NCBI GenBank assembly: GCA_014925825.1
Contig: JACGCK010000169.1
Location: 32,708-96,707, forward strand
Reading direction: 5' to 3'
DNA length: 64,000 nt
DNA from: Pholiota molesta
Lineage: Eukaryota; Basidiomycota; Agaricomycetes; Agaricales; Strophariaceae
Shown here piece after piece: positions 22,518 to 33,278 of this stretch. The stretch's first letter is position 1. The number at the start of each line of letters is the position of its first letter. Below the pieces are notes generated by a model. The model saw only the letters and a list, made by a program, of their open reading frames with translations, did not search any database and was not told the origin of the DNA. The position numbers and the translations under genes are program-made.

Positions 22518-25500
22518 TCATCGAGAAATGCCCATCTTCAGCAGTGCGCCGACAACATCCACCTCATCCCACCGCGAGTCTACTGCATCTGTGCCTTCAG
22601 ATGCAGCGTGTTTCCTTCGCTGGATGTAGACAAGGGTATTCCTGAAGTGCTTCGTGATCATCTCGGGTGTTTGGACGCCTTCTATGAGACCCGGTGGCGC
22701 TCGCTGTGATGGGTGGACGTCGGGTGAGGAGATATTGTCGATGCTTGACGTGATCAACTCCACAAGGCTGTTAACAAATTTAGGGGCGACCTAGAAGAAA
22801 AATGAATACAAGGTATGTGGCTGAAAGAGTAATCATTCTTACTGCTTGGGCGCCGCGATCGAGGTAATACAGGTATTGATCGAGGGTATCGCAATACAAT
22901 TGCACAGTTACGATTTCTTCAATCGCGGAATTTGCAATCCGCAATGATTTCTGCAGGCATTCTAAAACGCGCTTACTATCTTGATGGGGATACTGTCCAC
23001 AAAGTTAGTATTCACTACAGGGCACAATGTGCAGACACTTACAGCTTTGACTGTTCCCTCTGCATCCTTGTCTACAGGAGGTTTCTCAACGACAGCCGGT
23101 TTCTCCCCAGCCTCCGTGTCCCCTTCTGCTGGAGGCGGAGCTTCTTGCCACCAGAGATGGCTAGCTAGACCGACGGCCGTTGCTTGGTGGCTCTTCTTCA
23201 AGAGTTTAGCACCATGGAGTGCCGCCTTCGTGATCAGCGTATCGAAATTGTCGATGTTGAATACCTTCGCGCCTGCCAGCGTACCGATGATAAGGGTGAT
23301 CGCTTGCAGCTGTGCTCGAGACTCGGAAATGTTGTCCTCGTACACGCTGAAGGCCTGCACGTAGAAATCGTAGGCGAGATCTTCGAAGCCGCATTCATCT
23401 GCGATTTGTGCAGAGAGAAGGAAGAGCCGTAGAGCAATGGTCGGCGCCTCCACAGTTGTGGCTAGGATTGAGGTCAACTGCCGAACGAATTTGAGGATCG
23501 TCGAAACTTTAGTCTCCCATTCAGGTTCCTGATTTCGGATATGAGCAGTGAAGGCGCTCGCATAGAGGATTGAACACATACAACATGTTCACGATTCTTG
23601 TAGCGCCGGCATAACTTAATAGAGGAGGTGATTAGCGCAGGGAACGTGAACCGCATTCTTTCTCCGCCGAGATCGAAGTGCCGGCGAGCGATTTGGAGGA
23701 GCTGATAAATTATGTGACTATTATTATTCGAGTAGAAGGGTAATGTCAATAATCGACTCACTTCGAATTGAGTGTCCAAAGACTCTGAGCGGAACAGATG
23801 TACCATCCGCGCCACCCAGCCTTGCTCTTCCGCCATCTCTTCTCTTTCCATGAAGTAAGGCCCTTGTCTCCGCACTTCCCTGATATTTGCTTGTTGGCCA
23901 TTAGGCAAGGGGGGTGCACCAGAGTCTGTCTGGTCCTTAATCAGAACATGACACAACTCCAGTACACCATCGACATCCTCGGGTGCCTCGATGATAGTTT
24001 CGTTCTTGAGGACGGAAGAGACGATTGAGTGCGCAATCGAGCGCCGTGTGGTGAAAAGTTGTTTCGTTAGTAAGGGAACGTAGTTGGGGATAGCAAGGAG
24101 TGTGAGGACGGATTGGTAAGAATTTATCGGGGCAACGAGTAAGGAAGCGAGATTTGAGGTGGTTTGTTGGGCATGTAGATCCGGACTAATATGTAAGTTA
24201 GTTGATGAATAGTTGGAAAAGATAAGGTATGCATACCTATCAGAGTATTCTTTGATCTTTTCCGCAGCAAAACCGAGCACCTGGTCGACATACTCCAGGC
24301 GGTCAGGATAGCAGCTTAATGACAAGTTGGTCAATGATACGAATAGTGCTGTGATGTCTTGGATAGAGAGATCAGGACGAGCCTAAGGAAATGCAATAGG
24401 TTAATAAGCGTGCTGATACAGAGAAGGCCCACTTGCCTTGATGAGCTCAACGACCTGTTTCCAGAAGACTTCGAAGAGTTGTACATCTTCAGGAACGCCT
24501 CGGAATTTACGCACGGGCGTTTCCTCCTTGCCTGTAGTAGGCACTTTATCATCAGAAGCATCGATCGGCGGCGGCTCTGTGACAGAGGTTGCATCGGATT
24601 CATCTGTCGCAGTCGTCGGCGTGGGTGGTTCACCCCAGGAGGGCGTTTCCAAAGAGGGCGACGTCGGGGATGCTGCGCGGTATGCGCCTTGCTCGCGTGC
24701 TTTAGCTTTCTGCGTTTTCACCTTCTCAGCCAGGCGACGCGCTGCGGCTTCTTCTTGACGCTTCGTTTCCTCTGGGTCCTCGCTTTCTGCTTCTCTTGCT
24801 GCATACGAGGCGAGACGGTCGATTAATGCGATTACGATTTGTTTAATGTTAACTTTGGGATGTAATTGGGCGGTAGCAGATAAGAAAGGACCGAGAGTGT
24901 GCAAGTGGAATTCATCAGTAAAGACCTAGGAGACAGGTTAAGTATACAATCCATCCAGATTCCAGGAGGACACACCTGAATGACGACCTCCATGAGGTAT
25001 TCCTGGGCTATTACATCCTTGCAGTTAACTACTTGCTCCAGAATACTTGGCAAGATAGTTTTCTGGTACATGTCCAAGTCCACGCCATCCAACTGACTCA
25101 ATCTAACAAGATTGGTCCCTACAAGGATACGGAGTTCGCGACGTTCCATTTCACGCTTTTCGCGATCCCTCGAATGTCCTTGATGTTGGAGCCGTACCCA
25201 AAGTTTGTTCATCTCGATGAAGTTGGTGAGGACGAATGTTATGGAATCTTGGAGGTTTCCTGCAGGACTAAAAGTAACGTATTCAGATAACGCAGATAGA
25301 ATTATGAACCAAGAGAACCATACCCCGGTTCTAAACCAACTGGAAGGTGGTCTCTCGTCTGCCCGCTCAAATAGTGTCGGAGGAACAGTCCACGGATAGG
25401 ATGCAGTACACCACGCGACATTTCCATCATGTCCTTCATAATTTCCTTCACCGGCGCGTCAGGAATCGACATGTATACAGAGCCAACAGTAATCATCAGG

Positions 25501-25925
25501 TATAGCCGGGGGATGATATTGCCTGCGTATTGCACCAGTTCATAGAGGTCTGCCAGATGGTGTCGCGATTGGGTATGTGCCTCGTATAAGTAATTCGATA
25601 AATATCGTAAAGCGTCGAATACCGCCATATCTGCATCAGACTGTTCAGACGCCGTGACATTGGACCGCAGCAGCAACTCACATAATTCATAATATTGTTT
25701 GGGCGACAGAGACGAGGTCCGCAATTCAGCAAGCATCAAGCTTGCACTCTTCAGAGCGTCCATGAGTTGGTCCAACTCCTATGATAATTGTGAATAGGGA
25801 ATCCATATGATACACCAACAGGAAATATGGCGTACGAGGTGCCGCTTCATCTGTTGGACCTGTATTTTGACGGTATTGATAGCCTCGCTCAGAAGCTTGC
25901 CCTCCTCCACCGCTGGCTGCGCCAT
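22518..25925 (-). CDS. VPS35: VPS35, retromer cargo-selection subunit
   Basis: The protein is the alpha-solenoid core of retromer, which retrieves cargo from endosomes to the Golgi. The start at 25925 ([16 protein letters not shown]) is followed by [32 protein letters not shown] and [13 protein letters not shown]. Then come the near-invariant [75 protein letters not shown] and [19 protein letters not shown] fungal acidic and Ser/Pro-rich insert (about 24560-24800) precedes [20 protein letters not shown]. The C-terminal part includes [20 protein letters not shown] and [14 protein letters not shown]. About nine introns of 50-70 nt all keep frame, and no break was found over 3.4 kb. Confidence 0.95.
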
Positions 25926-27237
25926 GGTAGTAGTTGTGGTAGCCAGTGCTGGAAATGTTGGGGGATGGAGAGCAAGAGAACGATGTCGGTGGCAAGTCGA
26001 GACTCGACATTGGCGGCCAGGGCGCACGAATCCTGTTTGCACACGTTGGGGCCATCATTTGTCAGCTCTCCCATCCACCTTTCCAGAAGTCGAGACTTCA
26101 CCTTGCTCTTACCAGTTACCAGCTTGCATTCCTTCACTCGTTGATCTCCAAGCTTGTCTCTCCACGGCTCCTTTCTATCCTAAAGTTCGTTGAACTGATC
26201 ATGGGAGGAAACTTCAAAAGTCTTTTCTACTGGAACTATCAGTGATCTGGTGAAATTTTGGTGGGATGGTGGCAGAACCGACCCATATTTTCCCAATTGC
26301 CATGCTCGTGTTCTAAACCACGAACGCAAATGCTGGTACGAGTGATATGGCGCCATTAGCTGGGTATATATTTGCGCCAATTGCATGACACATTAGAAAG
26401 ACATTGGCCGCTGTTGTTCAACGACTTTCTCCTTATGTCAATTTGACGAGTCTTTTATGGGAATTCACTTATCGGATTACAGATAATACTCGTCTCCTGA
26501 GTCACCAGGTTATACCAGTGAAGACGAAGAACATCGCGAGGTACGAAGCCACATGTCATTATTGTTCTCATGCCCATTCTAATGTTAAAACTTGACAGTT
26601 TCGTCTACTTTCACCCACGTTTCTTACACTATGACTATTATCAGGGATAAAGATTCATGATTCTGGACTCTCAGACTGAGCGCGCTTGGTGGAACTCAAC
26701 ATACACAATGCGCTGAGCCATTAACGCTCTTCTCTATCCAAGGGTTTCGGAACCTTAGGACCGTTACTCGACCCCTTCTATTATCTTGCCGACAACCAAC
26801 GGAACAATCGAGTTCTCTGCCGGTACCTATCCTTCTTTTGTTGTGCGTTCCCCAACGTGTGCGCTGGATATCGTCCTGTGTTCCGTGTGTCCTTCGCTTG
26901 CGAATCTCGTCTAAGTATAGTCGGTGACTGGGATTCAACCTCAGTCCTCGGTGTTCAAACTTCTAATGAGGACATTACCCATGAAGTCTATTGTCGGGGC
27001 ACCTCAAATTTCTACTACATGTCCGCTCCGAAACCCAGGTTCTGCCGACGTACTCTACTGTAAACAATTACAGGGTCTGGCTATTGTCTAGCGCATCTCA
27101 TCTACATATCGAAGCACGTTATTGGGGTGTATAAAAGGTCTACTGTTTTTCGAGAGCGCCAGTAGTTTGGCCACCCAGTCCTACAGTCATACTTTCGAAG
27201 CTCATCTGTCCACCGCTAATTTCAGCAATCAGAAATT
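25926..27237. other. Intergenic upstream of VPS35 and the pheromone gene
   Basis: Divergent promoter space between VPS35 (minus) and the pheromone precursor (plus). Frames here (26857-27063 plus, 26696-26938 minus) lack domains. A TATA box lies at 27130. Confidence 0.5.
27130..27136 (+). promoter_or_regulatory. TATA box of the pheromone precursor gene
   Basis: TATAAAA lies 108 nt before the start codon at 27238, a normal distance for a short 5' leader. Confidence 0.5.
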
Positions 27238-27342
27238 ATGGACTCTTTTGCCGACTTCATTGCTGCCATCGACTCTGCCCCCGTTCCAAATGACGAGGAG
27301 AAGCAGAGTAACAGTGGAAATGCCTACTGCGTCATTGCCTGA
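27238..27342 (+). CDS. Lipopeptide mating pheromone precursor
   Basis: A single exon of 34 codons starts MDSFADFIAAIDSAP and ends GNAYCVIA at the stop. This is the basidiomycete a-factor-like plan: an MDxF-type start, an acidic middle with a potential processing area (PNDEEKQ), and a CaaX box. The Cys of CVIA would be farnesylated, the last three residues removed and the Cys carboxymethylated; the mature peptide is cut from the C-terminal third and sensed by a STE3-type receptor. A TATA box lies 108 nt upstream. The gene is too short for ordinary gene finders. No STE3 receptor was recognised within the window; such precursors occur both inside and outside the B mating-type locus. Confidence 0.85.
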   Translation: MDSFADFIAAIDSAPVPNDEEKQSNSGNAYCVIA

Positions 27343-28386
27343 GGAACCCAATCCTCAAGGAGCCCATACACGGGGCCTCAATCCCTCATCATCATCATCA
27401 CACCACCATGTCCGTATTCCATCATGCCACTCCTTCTAACTGAAGCTAATCCCTTAAATTTTTGTAGCACCTTCGTTGCTTGCTATCACTCATTATTCGC
27501 ATCTTGCTATCACTCATTCGCATCGTTATCGTTATTACCTCCTCCATCATCATCATCATCATCATCACTGTTTATTATGCATCTCACCCTTTTCCATCAT
27601 GTCCACGAGTTGAAACATATTTATCGACCTTGAACACATTTTTTGACCAATGCATTTGCTGGCATATCTATTAGGAACATAGTCATTTCGCCTTCATCAA
27701 TATCACTACGTTCAATCTGTATCATTCGACGTTTCCTAGAAGGTATATTTGTAGTAATAGTACTACCGTCGCTTTCTATTTGACTTCTTTATCGATCGAC
27801 TTGAAATTATCATGTACTAAGGATTTCGCCGAGGAAACGGAATGCAAATGTTTTTTTTTTTGAGTTGAACAAGTAGTAAATCATCCCGGTCATCACATTT
27901 GCTCTAAAGTGACTTGAACTGTAGTCTGACTGGAAACAAAAGACGCTGCTATACGGGTATCAAGCTCGATGTGCTAACACCTACCTAGTTAATTGTGCGC
28001 AAGCTACAAGGTTGACTTCAAATCAGCTAGCGCTGCGGCACATGAAAGCACCGTTTGCATTTTTTTTTTAAATTGCCTAATAGGAACGCGGGCACTGGCA
28101 TGCCAGTGCATTCGCTAAATAATGGTTACAATCGGTATGCTTCCGAGCAACTTCCGAGCGGTATCTACACTTATTGTATTTTCATGGGAACTATCTTTAG
28201 GGAATACGATTTATTGTTATTGGACACCCTTTAAAGAACAGCGAAGATTACGGTATGTAGGATAAGATTTTCCCGAGAGTTTACCGCAAAGACTCCTTGT
28301 TTTGGAGGGCTCTTTGGGTGCCAGGGAACGTTTGTCAAAATAGTCGGTATCCGTGTAGAAAAAGTTGATACTGAAGAGCGGCGCAA
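27343..28386. other. Intergenic with ATC microsatellites
   Basis: The 3' flank of the pheromone gene. Simple runs of ATC lie at 27387-27402 and 27545-27568, and an imperfect repeat of TTGCTATCACTCATT around 27478-27520. Otherwise AT-rich with no gene. Confidence 0.55.
27545..27568. repeat. ATC trinucleotide microsatellite
   Basis: About eight uninterrupted ATC units; a second shorter run lies at 27387-27402. Confidence 0.8.
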
Positions 28387-28470
28387 GGCGCTATAGTGTA
28401 GTGGTTATCACTCGAGATTCTGATGTTTACAGATGTTCTCGAAACCCAGGTTCGATCCCTGGTAGCGCCT
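28387..28470 (+). tRNA. tRNA-Gln (anticodon CUG) with a 12-nt intron
   Basis: Acceptor strands GGCGCTA and TAGCGCC pair perfectly. The D arm is GTG...CAC with AGTGGTTAT in the loop. The anticodon stem CGAGA pairs with TCTCG, and the loop reads TT-CTG-A with the intron TGTTTACAGATG directly after the base 3' of the anticodon, the usual site. The T arm is CCAGG-TTCGATC-CCTGG. The base after the acceptor (28470) is the discriminator. A T-rich stretch (near 28488-28497) follows and can serve as the polymerase III stop. Confidence 0.88.
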
Positions 28471-28768
28471 TGCCAAAGAAGTTGAACCGTTTTTATTTTG
28501 CAGAAATATCTGGACATAATACGTTTGATTGAGTCTTTGAAGTTTGGCATCTATTCAAGACTCAAGTTCTAGTTAATAAATCTTACAATTTATAGCACCG
28601 TGCGTCGTGTCACTCGTGTGTGCCTTGTAATATTGACCCATCCACTTTCGGCGGTACATATTTACTTTGTCTTGGTCAGCCAAACATGATCATGTATGAA
28701 ATCACCACCTGGTGCCTCTGCCACGTCTTAAACCTCTAGAAATTCGTCCTTGATCTCATTCTTCCACC

Positions 28769-29998
28769 ATGTCAGCGGCAGCGCGAGCAGAAGCTCGCAG
28801 AAAAGCAATCCTTTCGCGCGGAGGCGACAGACTTGCAAAACTCACCACGTCGGCGCGTGGACACGAGGGGCCGTATCTCCATGATGGTACGCACTTACTG
28901 TTCTCCAACACCGCATCTTTTCATCGAAAATTCGTATGTAGATCCGCCGGTCCCAAATCTGCCAACTACGAGCACCCGCAAGTTTCTAGGGGAAGAGAGC
29001 AGTGATATGCCCTCGAGCTCGCTGAGGAGCCGCGCCAGTCTGTCCCCGTCGCCGAGTCCGCAACCTGCGCGCACGACGGCCACGAGCGCACCACGGAACG
29101 CCAACGTGTTTGAGGGCCTCGCGGCTAACGCCCCGGATCCGTCTGTATGGAGCTCCGAGCAGCAGCAGCAGTTCATGCAGGCTTTGATGAACGCCTCGAG
29201 TGGGCCAGGCGGCGCGTTTCCTCAGTTATCATCCGACGCGGATTCAGGTGTTGCTCAGGACATGTCAATAGGCGCCATTGATAACCCGTTCGCTGCGCTG
29301 ATGGGGTCGCAGGCTCCTGGAGGCGCTGGGGGTGGCGTATTCCCGCCTTTCGGGCCAGGGATGGAAGGGATGGGCGCTAAATTTCCAGGCATGATGGAGC
29401 CGCCGAAGGAGAAGACCAAGTTGCAGAAGATGCTGCCTTTATTGCATCTCATTGCGATGTGGTGTATGCTTGCGTATTTCGTGCTGTGGGGCGAACCCAA
29501 TGTGCATCGCGAAATAACTGGAGAGGATATTTCGTGGAATACGATGGGACTCTGGAAGCGATGGGCAAGTCTGGGTCAGCGCAGTCCTCTGCTGGCGACT
29601 TCGATGGAGACGTTCAAGATTCATGTTGTGGTGCGTATTTGAATTACGATGATCTGACTGTGTGGAGCCTCGCGTTGACCATCCTTATACAGCCGTTCTT
29701 CTGGGCATTTACCACTCTTGAAATTGTATTGCACTCATTGCGTATATTTTCTGGTTTCGTGAGTAATGTGGCAGCAGTTGATATGTTCAATGCTTATTTC
29801 TCCCCATCATAGGACTCTATTCAACCTCCAACGCTCTTGGCGCTTGCTCTACCACACCTGCCGCCGCCACTACCCTCCCTCATCGTTTACACTATGAAAT
29901 ACATGCAAATGGGTTCCCAATTTCTCGATGATTTGTCGGGTCTTGTGGTGGGCATCGGGTTCATCATCTATTTCTCGGGTTGGATAGCGCAGACATAG
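28769..29998 (+). CDS. GET2/CAML-like subunit of the tail-anchored protein insertion receptor
   Basis: The N-terminus has the basic Get2-type motif RAEARRKAILSRGGDRLAKL, which in yeast binds the Get3 ATPase. A long Ser/Pro/Gly-rich disordered linker follows, then three hydrophobic segments: LLHLIAMWCMLAYFVLW, PFFWAFTTLEIVLHSLRIF, and LSGLVVGIGFIIYFSGWIAQ at the C-terminus. Exons start at 28769, 28911, about 29692 and 29813. The length (about 360 residues) and topology fit Get2 in the endoplasmic reticulum, which with Get1 inserts tail-anchored proteins. Sequence conservation outside the N-terminal motif is low in this family, so assignment rests on layout and motif. Confidence 0.65.
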
Positions 29999-30103
29999 AC
30001 GAGCAACATCTCACTTTTTCTGTGACACCATACTCTCCTGCATTAATTTGTATATTTACCGATAAATGATAATTTTGGAGTATCTCGTCCAGTGGAATGT
30101 AGT

Positions 30104-30990
30104 CTAACTAGTAGTTGCGGATGGCGAAGCCGACGCGTTTGAAGGTGTTGAAGGTGAAGCATCGGCTTTAGCATTATTTTTCTTCTCCTTCCGTTGGTCG
30201 GCTTTCTGCTGGTTCGCTGCGTCCTTCTTTGCCTTCTCTGGATGGGCCTGCAGGTATTCCGCTAACGTTGGCAATTTTTCCCCAGTCTTCGAGGGTTTCG
30301 CTTTCAGTTTGCGTTCTTCAATTTCGTGTACGTCCTCGCCAGGGAGTATCGGCAGGCCCGCGTTCTTGCTGGAAAAGACATGCCTCTGCCATTCTTCACC
30401 GCCTGTCAGGTTCATTAGCTCCTTCGTTATTGAGGTCGACCACTTTTCGTTCATATCGAGCTTTTCCACTTTGCCGTCGACTGTATACGCGGTCCACGAG
30501 TTATGAGAAGGGTGGTGTGGTGTGAGATTGAAAGAGAGCGGGAGAGGCGAAGGAGAAGGAAGGGAGGATATAGAGTATGAGAGCGAGACAACGGTGAAAA
30601 TAGGGCTTCGTCAACGCACCGAGTTCAACCTCCATTTCCGGTCTCCATCTCTCGTCTGGTGCTTTCGGTACCTTCTGCACTTCGATATCCAGGTTGGGAT
30701 TCGCATAACGTATTCGTGGCAGATGATTCTTCACGAAATCCCTATCAATAGCAAAACGGACCAGAGCACAAGAGCAATACCGAGGAAGCGATTCATCAAC
30801 GGTCGGCTCTTTGAAACATGGAACGAAGGCCGAGGACTCACTGGGCACCGAAGTGGTCGCCCTTGGCTGCGAGGGAAAGGCGCAGACGCTTCACAGCCGG
30901 CAGGACGAGTTTGGGAGGCGCGTTTAGGTGGGATAGCAGCTTGCTGAGGCGCACAATTCCCCCTGGGATTGTCTCTGATCTTGGTGGCAT
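30104..30990 (-). CDS. Mitochondrial ribosomal protein with L51/S25/CI-B8 domain
   Basis: Three exons from the start at 30990. MPPRSETIPGGIVRLSKLL and KRLRLSLAAKGDHFGA join to RDFVKNHLPRIRYANPNLDI, then EVQKVPKAPDERWRPEMEVE, then GKVEKLDMNEKWS. The segment GA-R-F-xx-LPRIRYANP is the core of the L51/S25/CI-B8 domain found in small mitochondrial ribosomal proteins (MRP49/mL61 type, mS25) and a complex I subunit. The Lys/Ala-rich C-terminal tail (near 30110-30260) is a low-complexity extension. Which ribosomal protein it is cannot be settled by eye. It converges with the GET2-like gene, whose stop lies 105 nt away. Confidence 0.7.
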
Positions 30991-31846
30991 GGTAAGGGAG
31001 GAGAGTGAAGTGAGGTTCGCGTTCCGACGTCGCTGCCAAGTCCCGAATTTTCTGTTTGCTCGTGTTAGCTGGAGTTACTCCAGGTGACATTGACAACGTT
31101 GGCTGGGTTCAACATCGTTCAGAGCAATGCCCCAATTCAAAGCTGGAATTTTTGCATCCAACATAAATATAAGAACAAATGAAGAAAAATTGGGGAATGG
31201 TGCCTACCGGCGTCCCAGCTTTTGCAACATGTCATCCTCGGATCTCATCGTTTAATCAAAGCCGACAGAATTATACGTTCTCTTCAAGTTTATTTCTACC
31301 TCGGTTTCCCTTACCTTATAATTCACTATTATCTCAGATATACGACGTAAATATTTCTCGAACACTTCAGTCGTTTGTACACCAAATAACTCGTGAGGTG
31401 ATCTATTTCACTTTATGTTCTCGTACCTTTTTAGTCCAAACTTTACGACGTATCGTAGGGTACATTTCTTACTTACTTATTGATTATTAGTCGTTCGTAC
31501 TTACCCCAAACAACTGAGCGTACATTTCTTATTAGAATGACACAAGAATGACAACGGCTAATAATTTTTGCCATTCAAGATTTGGAAGAGGAGGGTCTGA
31601 GGGGCCTGGGGATGCAGCCTAGATCTTCTAAATTACCATCAGCGGCACCTCGGCCAAGGACCTTGTTTCAAGTTAGACTGTTAGAGTCGGTTTGCGGAAT
31701 CGGGGGTAATTTAAATTTGTGGTATACATAAACCTAAGTTCTGGGTCATAATTGAAATGTGCGCCATGGAAATACCCTGTATCAGTAAAGACAGCTAGTA
31801 TCCGACTTCAAAGCTTCAAAGCTCCATCGATCATCCAGCACCTTCG
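30991..31846. other. Intergenic, no supported gene
   Basis: Promoter space between divergent genes; AT-rich in its centre (31179-31540). No domain-bearing frame. Confidence 0.5.
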
Positions 31847-33278
31847 ATGTATCGACGACTAGCAGCCTCTGAAACGGCCGTGTTCGCTAGTAATATACCT
31901 TCCGACGCATCTCTCCCGTGGAAAGGTCTGTCCACTCACCATTCCATCTCATTTCCCCTCGCCGTCAAGTCCCAACTCAACCCCTGCTGATATAGGACTT
32001 TCTTTCCTCTTTTTGCAGTTGCCTGTTCTCTCCTCCATGTCATTGCGGTGTCTTCGAGCGCGTACCGCTTGTGGGAGCGCTTCGGTCTCCACCGAGCGTG
32101 GTGGGACGACTACGTCCTCTTCCTCCCCTTGGTGTTGAATATCTTCTTCGCGACTTCACTTTGGATCACCATCCCCCACAAGAGCGCGGTTTGTCCTTTA
32201 AATTAATGAGCGCTGCATTGAAGGGCAAATTATTGACGCGACTCGCCTCCTAGATCCCGAAAAGAAAGTCTCCTATGCACGCGTCGTATTGAACTCATAT
32301 TGGTTCACGCACTTCATGTTTATCATCATCATCTGGTATATCATATGTGGTCCATTCTCAGTGCGTACATTTAAACACGGTTTATCAGGTCGACAAGAAT
32401 CGTACTCGCACTGTCCCTGGCACGCCTATTCCCCAAACGCTCTCGCCCAAGAACATGCTCCATGTTCCTCGTCGCGATAATGGCATCGTTTCTACTCGCC
32501 GGCATCCTCGTTTCGGCTACCACCTGCCAGCGGAAGACGATTTTATTGGTAGCGGACGACTGCATTAGAGGTATCGCTGGGGTTCCTTTGGAAGATGTCT
32601 TCCTGTTTGCAGGTGCGTTGGGTCCTTTGAAAACACCATTGATTGACATGGGTATTCTAACTCGATATCGGCAATTGAAAATACAAGGCGACATAATCAG
32701 CGACACCCTTCTGGTATTGTTCCCTATGTTCTGGTTCTGGAATATCCGCCTCCCACCAAAAGAAAGACGACTTATCTTACTTGCTTTCTGCGGGAACGTT
32801 TTGACGCTGTTATCAGCCATTATTTATCTTATCCTCATTAAATTGGGGATGTCCAAAGATAATGTTACGCAGTATCTTTTCCACGTTGGGATGGGTCACA
32901 TAAATGTTTGTATCTCCTTTCAACGACCTCATGACAAAAATCTTACAGCTTATTAATTACTTTTCCGCTTTCTAGGCTGGAATAGCCCTCTTCGTCTGCA
33001 ACTTCACAGTAGTAACAACAGCTCTATACCGACTCGTGCGAAGGCGCAGACCCTCCGTGTCGGTACCTATGACTATCACAACAACCACCAGGGAGACGAC
33101 ACAAGAAACATCACTACCCATAGAAACAACTTATCCTCTGACGCATACAATGGACTCATCATCGGGAAAGTCACAAACTACATCATTAATACTTACAGAA
33201 ATTTCCTCATTTTCACCTGTGCATGACTCATACACAAGCAACTCTGTGGATTCCAAGATTAGTGCATCGACAATATGA
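31847..33278 (+). CDS. Seven-helix fungal membrane protein (rhodopsin-domain-like)
   Basis: The start MYRRLAASETAVFASNIP is extracellular-like. Exon 2 gives VACSLLHVIAVSSSAYRLWE, RFGLHRAWWDDYVLFLPLVL and NIFFATSLWI. Later exons read LNSYWFTHFMFIIIIW, STRIVLALSLARLFPKRSR, CSMFLVAIMASFLLAGILVS, DTLLVLFPMFWFWNIRLPPK, LILLAFCGNVLTLLSAIIYL and GIALFVCNFTVVTTALYRLV: seven hydrophobic segments. The AR(L/I)FPxxxRR-type loop after the third or fourth helix and the SDxLL...P...W.....L motif fit the fungal integral-membrane family PF20684 common in mushrooms. The C-terminal tail is Thr/Ser-rich. It is not a STE3 pheromone receptor. Ligand and role unknown. Confidence 0.68.

Noticed and set aside
26696..26938. 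A second pheromone precursor ending HCVC on the minus strand
   Set aside because: The Cys is not four residues from the end, the frame is too long and basic, and no MDxF start is present.
26912..27000. A degenerate tRNA on the minus strand (GGTTGAATCCCAG-like arm)
   Set aside because: Acceptor and anticodon stems do not form.
27030..27046. CGAAACCCAGGTTC shared with the tRNA-Gln T arm, suggesting a tRNA-derived SINE
   Set aside because: Only about 14 bases match and no other tRNA or SINE feature surrounds them; chance is likely.
31847..33278. A STE3 pheromone receptor paired with the pheromone gene
   Set aside because: The protein has seven helices but lacks STE3 motifs; its loops fit the fungal rhodopsin-domain-like family.
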